A stretch of 64,000 bases of DNA. Source: Flavobacterium sp. N1736. Lineage in GTDB: Bacteria > Bacteroidota > Bacteroidia > Flavobacteriales > Flavobacteriaceae. The stretch is from contig NZ_CP109994.1 in NCBI RefSeq assembly GCF_025947065.1, positions 3,100,001 through 3,164,000 of the forward strand. Direction: 5' to 3'. Shown here one piece after another: positions 57,796-64,000 of the stretch. The position numbers and the translations under genes are program-made. Position 1 is the stretch's first letter. The number at the start of each line of letters is the position of its first letter. Under the pieces are notes generated by a model that was not told the DNA's origin, did not search any database, and saw only the letters and a program-made list of their open reading frames with translations.

Positions 57796-59073
57796 ATGGA
57801 AGCACCTTTAGCCGAACGCATTCGCCCACAAAAACTGGAAGATTATATTAGTCAGAGTCATTTGGTTGGGCCAAACGGATCATTGACGCAACAAATTTCA
57901 AAAGGAATTATTCCGTCATTAATATTTTGGGGACCTCCCGGAACAGGGAAAACGACCTTAGCACAAATTATTGCGCAAGAGTCAAAACGTCCGTTTTACA
58001 TTTTAAGTGCCATTAATTCCGGCGTAAAAGATATTCGCGATGTAATTGAAAAAGCAAAGCAAAGCGGCGGGTTATTTACTGCCAAAAATCCAATTTTATT
58101 TATTGATGAGATTCATCGATTTAGCAAATCTCAACAAGATTCTCTTTTGGCAGCAGTCGAAAAAGGCTGGATTACACTTATTGGTGCCACAACCGAAAAC
58201 CCAAGTTTTGAGATAATTCCCGCATTATTATCACGTTGTCAGGTATATATTCTAAACGCTTTTACAAAACAGGATTTAGAAGCTTTATTGCATCGTGCGA
58301 TGAAAACAGATGCCGAATTAGTTTCAAAAAATATCATTTTGAAAGAAACCGAAGCTTTACTCCGTCTTTCCGGTGGTGACGGAAGAAAACTGTTGAATAT
58401 TTTTGAACTTGTGGTGAATGCTTCTGCAATTGATGAAATCATTATAACAAATGACCGTGTTTTAGAATTAGTGCAGCAAAATACTGTTTTGTATGACAAA
58501 ACGGGAGAACAGCATTATGACATAGTTTCCGCCTTTATTAAATCTATTCGGGGAAGCGATCCTAATGGAGCCGTTTATTGGTTAGCACGAATGATTGAAG
58601 GCGGCGAAGATGTAAAATTTATTGCCAGAAGAATGCTTATTCTATCCAGTGAAGATATTGGAAATGCAAATCCAACTGCATTTATAATGGCAAATAATAC
58701 TTTTCAGGCTGTTTCGACAATTGGTTATCCGGAAAGCCGAATCATTTTAAGCCAATGTGCTATTTATTTAGCAACTTCTCCTAAAAGCAACGCATCGTAT
58801 ATGGCTATTGGAAATGCGCAGCAATTGGTAAAACAAACCGGAGATTTACCCGTTCCAATTCATTTGCGTAATGCTCCAACAAAGCTAATGAAAGAATTAG
58901 GTTATGGAGAAGATTATAAATACTCACATGATTATGCCAATAATTTTGCTGAGCAGGAATTTTTGCCAGATGCTATAAAAGAAACGGTTCTTTACAATCC
59001 GGGAAGCAATTCAAGAGAGAATAGCAACCGCGAATTTTTAAAGAACCGTTGGAAAGATAAATATGGTTATTAA
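57796..59073 (+). CDS. rarA: Replication-associated recombination protein A (RarA/MgsA AAA ATPase)
   Basis: 425 aa. Clamp-loader-like AAA+ core: Walker [18 protein letters not shown], Walker [17 protein letters not shown], sensor 1 [11 protein letters not shown]. The C-terminal MgsA tetramerisation part has [22 protein letters not shown] and [10 protein letters not shown]. RarA acts at stalled forks. The first residues [20 protein letters not shown] are typical. Confidence 0.96.
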   Translation: MEAPLAERIRPQKLEDYISQSHLVGPNGSLTQQISKGIIPSLIFWGPPGTGKTTLAQIIAQESKRPFYILSAINSGVKDIRDVIEKAKQSGGLFTAKNPILFIDEIHRFSKSQQDSLLAAVEKGWITLIGATTENPSFEIIPALLSRCQVYILNAFTKQDLEALLHRAMKTDAELVSKNIILKETEALLRLSGGDGRKLLNIFELVVNASAIDEIIITNDRVLELVQQNTVLYDKTGEQHYDIVSAFIKSIRGSDPNGAVYWLARMIEGGEDVKFIARRMLILSSEDIGNANPTAFIMANNTFQAVSTIGYPESRIILSQCAIYLATSPKSNASYMAIGNAQQLVKQTGDLPVPIHLRNAPTKLMKELGYGEDYKYSHDYANNFAEQEFLPDAIKETVLYNPGSNSRENSNREFLKNRWKDKYGY

Positions 59074-59088
59074 ACCAAATTTTATATT

Positions 59089-59829
59089 TTAGAATTTAAC
59101 TGAAACTTTTTCAGACACTAATTTATCATTTTGATAATATTCAAAATACCATTGATTGTCTTTGGCGTTTAAACTTCCTTGTATACCATCTTTTATTGCA
59201 ATAAAAGAATCCGGTCTTGACGTTTTTAGCAGCTTCATTACCACTTTTGGCGTTTTATCAATTAATTGAAAACCATTTTCTGTTGGTTGAGCATACAGCA
59301 AATTCGGATCAGAAGTATCTGCAACAGGCGTTGTCGCTACTGCAACGGTTTCCATTGGAATTGCTGCAACATTTGGTGTAATTTTAGAAGAACTTGCAAT
59401 TGCTTTACCGCTATATTTATAATGTAATTTTTGTACCGATACAAAAGCTAAATCAAGACTTTCCTTATAAGCTACATCATATTCTTTTTCTTTACTTTTT
59501 CCAATTTCTGATGTATAAATTACTTTTCCGTAGCAATCTTTAAACTCTAAAAAAAGTTTGGTTACCAAAAATCCGCTTTCTTTTTTTACATCAATGTATA
59601 AAAGCTGACAACGATCAGCGTATTCAGCAGGAATTTCTTCATTTGTATAAAACGCAGGAAAACCGGCTTTAATCAAATTAGACTTCGTTATTGTTGACAA
59701 TCTGTATTGATTTTCTGTTTTAGTAAAATCATATTTCAACGGAATAATAACAGCTTTGTAATCATTTATCGATTGCGAAAATCCAACAACCGAAATTAAT
59801 AAGGCAACCAGTAAAAATTTAATTTTCAT
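59089..59829 (-). CDS. Exported protein of unknown function
   Basis: 246 aa with signal peptide (KFLLVALLISVVGFSQ). The mature N half contains YKAVIIPLKYDFTKTENQYRLSTITKSNL and QLLYIDVKKESGFLVTKLFLEFKDC, a pattern of alternating strands. A low-complexity Ala/Pro/Thr/Val linker follows at about residues 150-170, and a C-terminal small domain with KDNQWYFEYYQNDKLVSEKV. No family is recognised. It is 2 bp downstream of the HAD gene. Confidence 0.7.
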   Translation of the reverse strand: MKIKFLLVALLISVVGFSQSINDYKAVIIPLKYDFTKTENQYRLSTITKSNLIKAGFPAFYTNEEIPAEYADRCQLLYIDVKKESGFLVTKLFLEFKDCYGKVIYTSEIGKSKEKEYDVAYKESLDLAFVSVQKLHYKYSGKAIASSSKITPNVAAIPMETVAVATTPVADTSDPNLLYAQPTENGFQLIDKTPKVVMKLLKTSRPDSFIAIKDGIQGSLNAKDNQWYFEYYQNDKLVSEKVSVKF

Positions 59830-59831
59830 AG

Positions 59832-60518
59832 TTATAAATATTTTTTTAGTTCTAGTAAGTGATTTATTTGTTTAATATTTTGTGGAGCTTCTATTTTTTT
59901 ATCATTAAAAAAAATAGCGTCCAAGCCTGCATTTAATGCTCCGTTAACATCGGCATCAAGGCAATCTCCAATCATAATGCAATTTTCTTTTGAAGCCTGC
60001 GCTACATTAACTGCATAATCAAAGATAATACTATTTGGCTTTTTTACACCAGCCAGTTCTGAATTTGTAATTGTTGCAAAATAACCCGACAACAATGCAT
60101 TATTTATTTTTTTATCCTGAACATTTGCAAAACCATTCGTAATAATGTGCAATTTATATTTCGGTTTCAAATATTCCAGAACTTCGATTGCACCGTCAAA
60201 TAAGTGATTATTATCTGTAAGAGTTTCTATATAATCATTTGCAATCTGATCAATATCTTCATCTGAAATCTCAATATCTAAAGCATCAAACGAAAACTTT
60301 AATCTATTGTAACGAAGTTCCTGATGTGTAATTTTATCATGTTGATATAATTTCCAGCAAGCCTGATTTATGGGCATATATTTTTCAATAAAGTCCTCAA
60401 TTTTCACACTTGGAAATCTTTCTTTAAAAATTCGATCAAAGGCAAGTTCAGAGTTTTTATCAAAATCCCAAAGTGTATGATCTAAATCAAAAAAAATGTC
60501 GGTTATATGCGTATTCAT
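59832..60518 (-). CDS. HAD-family phosphatase, YjjG-type nucleotidase
   Basis: 228 aa. Motif I DIFFDLDHTLWDFDKNSE with the nucleophile Asp, an alpha-helical cap, motif II LHIITNGFAN, motif III with the conserved Lys in ELAGVKKPNSIIF and motif IV MIGDCLDADVNGALNAGLD. The DHTLWDFDKNS form is characteristic of the YjjG pyrimidine nucleotidase branch. It lies 3 bp downstream of radC. Confidence 0.88.
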   Translation of the reverse strand: MNTHITDIFFDLDHTLWDFDKNSELAFDRIFKERFPSVKIEDFIEKYMPINQACWKLYQHDKITHQELRYNRLKFSFDALDIEISDEDIDQIANDYIETLTDNNHLFDGAIEVLEYLKPKYKLHIITNGFANVQDKKINNALLSGYFATITNSELAGVKKPNSIIFDYAVNVAQASKENCIMIGDCLDADVNGALNAGLDAIFFNDKKIEAPQNIKQINHLLELKKYL

Positions 60519-60521
60519 AAT

Positions 60522-61214
60522 TTAAAAAATTCCTTCATCTACAAAACTATAATATTTTGTTTCAGTAATAATCAAATGATCTAAAACTTTAACATCTAAA
60601 CTATCTCCTGCTAACTTTAGTTTCTTTGTAATTTCTTTGTCGGCTTCGCTTGGTTTTAAATTTCCCGAAGGATGATTATGACACAAAATCAAGCCTGTAG
60701 CACCATTTTCCATAGCTAATTTAAAAACAAGACGCGCATCAACAATTGTTCCTGTAATACCACCTTTGCTTAACTGCGATTTAGAAATTATTTTATTTGA
60801 ATTATTCAGAAAAATTACCCAAAATTCTTCATGGGATAATTCTCCAATTAGAGGTTGCATAATTTCAAAAACTACTTTACTGGAAGTGATTTTCACCAAG
60901 TCGACAATTTCTTCAACTCTACGGCGTCGGCCCAATTCTAAAGCAGAAATAATCGTAATTGCTTTCACCTCTCCTATTCCTTTAAAATTCATTAATTGAG
61001 AAATAGATAATTTTGTTAAAGAATTTAGATTATGATCTACACTTGCCAGAATGCGCTTGCTTAAAGCAACTGCCGATTCGTTACGACTTCCGGAGCCAAT
61101 TAGAATTGCCATTAATTCTGCATTAGTCAAAGCTTCTTTGCCTTTCTGCATTAATTTTTCGCGTGGACGATCTTCTTCTGACCAATCTGAAATTGGAATA
61201 TAAGTAATTTCCAT
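60522..61214 (-). CDS. radC: RadC/YeeS-family JAB-domain protein
   Basis: 230 aa. N-terminal helix-hairpin-helix region (REKLMQKGKEALTNAELMAILIGSG, LMNFKGIGEVKAITIISALELG) and the metalloprotease-like JAB domain with ILCHNHPSGNLKPSEAD, the HxHx7-10D zinc motif. Despite the name, a direct DNA-repair role is not proven. The stop-to-start spacing to the GNAT gene is zero, so they form one operon with the HAD gene. Confidence 0.95.
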   Translation of the reverse strand: MEITYIPISDWSEEDRPREKLMQKGKEALTNAELMAILIGSGSRNESAVALSKRILASVDHNLNSLTKLSISQLMNFKGIGEVKAITIISALELGRRRRVEEIVDLVKITSSKVVFEIMQPLIGELSHEEFWVIFLNNSNKIISKSQLSKGGITGTIVDARLVFKLAMENGATGLILCHNHPSGNLKPSEADKEITKKLKLAGDSLDVKVLDHLIITETKYYSFVDEGIF

Positions 61215-61685
61215 TTATTGCCCGGAATTAATCGATTTGCTCATGCAAATACTATTTGTTAATCCCACATAAGGTTCGTAGTTCTGCACAATTTTAAAAC
61301 CTACTTTTTGATATAAACCAATAGCTTCAACTTGTTTATATAAAGTTTCTAAAATCATGTTTTCAAAGCCTTGATTTTTTGCCTCAAATTCCAGTTCTCT
61401 AATTATTAACTGCGCCAAACCCAAACCTCTGGCTTTTGGCGAAACGAACATCCGTTTTAATTCAACTGAATTTGCATTATACTTTTTAAAACAGCCGCAA
61501 GCAACAGGCTCATCTTCAAGATAAACAATGAAAACATTCGAATTAAATTCAATTAAATTATTTCCCCAATATTCTTTCTTCAACTCCGGATATCGCTCCC
61601 ATAAAAAGGTATCGAATGTTTCAATCAAAAATAAAAAATCAGGATTTTCGCTGGTTGTTTTCACAACTCTTATACTTGGCTTCAT
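61215..61685 (-). CDS. GNAT-family N-acetyltransferase
   Basis: 156 aa with the GNAT core: VELKRMFVSPKARGLGLAQLIIRELE (RGLGLA is the acetyl-CoA loop) and LETLYKQVEAIGLYQKVGFKIVQNYEPY. The substrate is unknown; the size and shape resemble small-molecule or amino-acid acetyltransferases. It is the first gene of the GNAT-radC-HAD cluster. Confidence 0.88.
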   Translation of the reverse strand: MKPSIRVVKTTSENPDFLFLIETFDTFLWERYPELKKEYWGNNLIEFNSNVFIVYLEDEPVACGCFKKYNANSVELKRMFVSPKARGLGLAQLIIRELEFEAKNQGFENMILETLYKQVEAIGLYQKVGFKIVQNYEPYVGLTNSICMSKSINSGQ

Positions 61686-61752
61686 CTATAAAAATCTTTA
61701 AAGGCTAATATATAAAAAATAAGAAAAATCACTCAATAAATTTTGAGAAAAT

Positions 61753-61797
61753 AAAAAAGAGAAATCGCAGCTTTTCTATTTGCAGTGATTTCTCTTT
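61753..61797 (-). terminator. Terminator after mpl
   Basis: AAAGAGAAATC and GATTTCTCTTT pair perfectly (11 bp), with T-rich sequence following on the minus strand, 20 bp after the mpl stop. Confidence 0.8.
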
Positions 61798-61817
61798 AAA
61801 AATTAGATATATTTCGT

Positions 61818-63173
61818 TTATTCAATTAATGTTTTGACTTCATCAAAGTTCAATCCGCCGTAATTACCGGAACTCATCAATAGCAATGCAGAATTATCAA
61901 GATTTAAATGGAATAGATATTCTTTAAACTCAGTTGGATTCGTGTAAATAATTAAATCTTTTCTATTAAAAGAAGTCGCAATTTGCTCGTAAGTTACTTC
62001 TTCCAATTGTTTAATTTTTACAGCATCAGGAGAATAAAATACTACAGCAACATCAGCATATTCAAGTGCGCCTTCATATTCTTTCAAAAATTCAGCATTT
62101 AAACTGCTATACGTATGCAATTCTAAACAAGCCACTAATGTTCTGTTTGGATATTGTTCTTTAACGGCTTTAGTTGTTGCAGCAACTTTACTTGGCGAAT
62201 GCGCAAAATCTTTATAGGCCACTTTTCCTTTTCCTTCAGCAATTTTTTCAAGTCGTTTTGAAGCACCTTTAAAACTCGCAATTGCTTCATAAAAATCGGA
62301 TTCGTCAACGCCCATGTTTTGACAAATCCATTTTGCTCCGGCAAGATTATTTAAATTATGTGCGCCAAAAACTTCAATTGGCATATCTCCTTCTGGCGTT
62401 TTTAGCAAAGTTACACCGTCACTAACTGTATATTCAGGAGTATGATATGCTAATTTACGAATTGGATTTACAGCAGCCTCAGAAACACGTTTTACTTCCG
62501 GGTCATTTTCGTTATAAACCAATATTCCGCCATTTGTTATTTTACCAATAAAAATTTCAAATTGCTCCACATAGTTTTCATACGTTGGAAAAACATTAAT
62601 ATGATCCCACGCAATTCCAGAAATTAAAGCAATATTGGGCTGATATAAATGAAATTTTGGACGTCTGTCTATTGGAGAAGATAAATATTCATCACCTTCA
62701 AGAACCATAAAATCATTTTCTTCCGTAAGATGAACCATTGTATTGAAACCCTCTAATTGAGCTCCCACCATATAATCAACTTCAATATTATGATAATGCA
62801 TAACGTGTAAAATCATCGAAGTAATGGTTGTTTTTCCGTGAGAACCACCAATTACAACACGCGTTTTATTTTTAGACTGCTCGTACAAAAATTCAGGATA
62901 CGAATAAATCTTCAACCCCAATTCCTGCGCTTTTAGCAATTCCGGATTATCAGCTTTTGCATGCATTCCTAAAATAATAGCATCAATATCAGCCGTGATT
63001 TTTTCAGGAAACCAGCCCATTTCAGCAGGTAAAATTCCTTTTTTTTCCAATCTTGATTTTGACGGCTCAAAAATAGCATCATCGCTACCTGTTACCTGAT
63101 ATCCTTTGTTATGCAATGCTAATGCCAGATTGTGCATGGCACTTCCGCCAATGGCGATGAAATGTGTTCTCAT
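61818..63173 (-). CDS. mpl: UDP-N-acetylmuramate:L-alanyl-gamma-D-glutamyl-meso-diaminopimelate ligase (Mpl)
   Basis: 451-aa Mur-ligase-type enzyme that recycles murein tripeptide by ligating it to UDP-MurNAc. Domain 1 MRTHFIAIGGSAMHNLALALHNKGYQVTGSDDAI, the ATP-binding P-loop GGSHGKTTITSMILHVMHYH, and domain 3 KDFAHSPSKVAATTKAVKEQYP are present. The DFAHSP sequence and the GGSAMH start separate Mpl from MurC, whose motifs are GIGGxGM and DYGHHP. Confidence 0.93.
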   Translation of the reverse strand: MRTHFIAIGGSAMHNLALALHNKGYQVTGSDDAIFEPSKSRLEKKGILPAEMGWFPEKITADIDAIILGMHAKADNPELLKAQELGLKIYSYPEFLYEQSKNKTRVVIGGSHGKTTITSMILHVMHYHNIEVDYMVGAQLEGFNTMVHLTEENDFMVLEGDEYLSSPIDRRPKFHLYQPNIALISGIAWDHINVFPTYENYVEQFEIFIGKITNGGILVYNENDPEVKRVSEAAVNPIRKLAYHTPEYTVSDGVTLLKTPEGDMPIEVFGAHNLNNLAGAKWICQNMGVDESDFYEAIASFKGASKRLEKIAEGKGKVAYKDFAHSPSKVAATTKAVKEQYPNRTLVACLELHTYSSLNAEFLKEYEGALEYADVAVVFYSPDAVKIKQLEEVTYEQIATSFNRKDLIIYTNPTEFKEYLFHLNLDNSALLLMSSGNYGGLNFDEVKTLIE

Positions 63174-63176
63174 TTA

Positions 63177-63210
63177 AAATTCCAATTTTTAAGTTCCAAA
63201 TTCCAATTTG
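63177..63210. repeat. Short direct repeat AAATTCCAATTT in the mpl upstream gap
   Basis: The 12-bp unit occurs at 63177-63188 and 63198-63209 with a related AGTTCCAA between. Modules of this kind are frequent in intergenic DNA of this group; no function is apparent. Confidence 0.45.
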
Positions 63211-63238
63211 TTGAAATTTAGTCTTTGAGATTTAATTA

Positions 63239-63925
63239 TTATGACTCAAACTTTTGTTTTAATTCCCTCGCCTTTTTAGGGTCTTTTAATTTATTCAAAT
63301 ATAAATTATATAATTTTTGAAATGTGATTTTTGATTTACCAATTTCATGCGCTTTAATATAATTTTTTTCTGCCAAAGTATATCGCTCAAAATAAACGTC
63401 AATTCTTCCTCGTGACAAATAACCATCAACCGAAGATAATTGTGCTAATTGATTTGAATATGAAATTGCTTTTGATTCGCTTCCGCCTAAAATTCCCGGC
63501 AATTGCAAATATATTTCGATCAGCGCCCATCTTGCCGGAATATGTTTGGGATCCAGAATAATGGCTTTTTCAAATGATTCTTTCATTTCACCAACCATTC
63601 CCAAGGCTTTCAATCTGTTTACTTCTACGGCTCTCATTGCTAAACAGCCGCCATATTTATAAAAATAATCAGCTGTTGTAGGTCTTAATTCTTTCAATTT
63701 TTTGAAATATTCAGCCGCTTTCACCCACGATTTTTGATGCGCTTCGATTTCGCCCAAATAATCCATCGTTTTTATATCTAAAGGTTTAGATTTTAAAACT
63801 TCTTCAAAAAGAGGCTGTGCTTCCTGATATTTTTTGGCCTGAAATAATTTTTCTGCCTTATCAAAATTCGATTGTGACCATATTAAAATGGGCATCAATA
63901 AAAAAAAGAATAGCAGTTTTTTCAT
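63239..63925 (-). CDS. Exported TPR-repeat protein
   Basis: 228 aa with a signal peptide (LLFFFLLMPILIWSQ). TPR units follow at about residues 20-90 (KAEKLFQAKKYQEAQPLFEEVLKSKP, YLGEIEAHQKSWVKAAEYFKKLKEL) and less regular helices to the end (FERYTLAEKNYIKAHEIG). Probably a periplasmic protein-protein adaptor. A -7 box (TATTTTTG, 63930-63937) ends 4 bp before the ATG, so the message may be leaderless. Confidence 0.8.
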   Translation of the reverse strand: MKKLLFFFLLMPILIWSQSNFDKAEKLFQAKKYQEAQPLFEEVLKSKPLDIKTMDYLGEIEAHQKSWVKAAEYFKKLKELRPTTADYFYKYGGCLAMRAVEVNRLKALGMVGEMKESFEKAIILDPKHIPARWALIEIYLQLPGILGGSESKAISYSNQLAQLSSVDGYLSRGRIDVYFERYTLAEKNYIKAHEIGKSKITFQKLYNLYLNKLKDPKKARELKQKFES

Positions 63926-64000
63926 GTCTCAAAAATAATGAAATATAAGAAGTATCATTTAGTTTTATGTAATAAAATAATGTGCATAAAAAACCCGACA

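Overview
The window is chromosomal DNA of a Bacteroidota member, most likely a Flavobacterium or close relative. The evidence is low G+C, promoters of the TTG-N19/20-TAnnTTTG type, start codons preceded by A-rich rather than GGAGG-type sequence, a SusC/SusD pair, a UpxY-type NusG paralogue, and the flavobacterial order rplQ-carA-eno-gltA after the ribosomal supercluster. I see no rRNA, tRNA, CRISPR array, insertion sequence or prophage.

1-19.2 kb is a surface-polysaccharide locus, all on the minus strand. An upstream operon runs wza (lipoprotein), wzc (split by a one-base frameshift), a WbpP-like epimerase, UDP-glucose dehydrogenase and upxY, and ends at an intrinsic terminator. A second operon starts at a clear promoter, has a leader resembling the RfaH ops/JUMPstart signal, and runs tviB-like dehydrogenase, manC, rfbB, a long multi-SLBB exporter, a Wzz-like co-polymerase, then pseB-pseC-pseG-pseH-pseI-pseF (all six steps to CMP-pseudaminic acid) and a partial Gfo/Idh/MocA gene cut by the window edge. 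The simplest reading is that UpxY, last gene of the first operon, controls elongation of the second.

19.2-30.3 kb is mixed: recR, a CoA-binding protein, a C10 (streptopain-type) protease gene killed by an in-frame ochre codon next to its catalytic cysteine and followed by two tandem paralogous lipoprotein genes, marC, an XRE regulator, two arginine-deiminase-fold enzymes (one CtlX-like), gltA, eno and carA.

30.5-47.9 kb is the translation supercluster on the minus strand. The str operon (rpsL-rpsG-fusA-rpsJ) ends at its own terminator. The S10/spc/alpha operon then starts from its own promoter (rplC to rplQ, including secY, infA, rpmJ and rpoA). It has a probable extra promoter with a strong leader hairpin before rpsH and a GC-rich palindrome between rpoA and rplQ.

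48-64 kb is varied: an Omp85-type barrel, a SusC/SusD pair, rlmB, a DUF2490 protein and rarA on plus; two exported unknowns, a rhomboid protease, a YjjG-type HAD phosphatase, radC, a GNAT acetyltransferase, mpl and a TPR protein on minus. The most unusual signals are the ops-like leader paired with upxY, the dead C10 protease with its duplicated intact lipoproteins, and the homopolymer frameshift in wzc.
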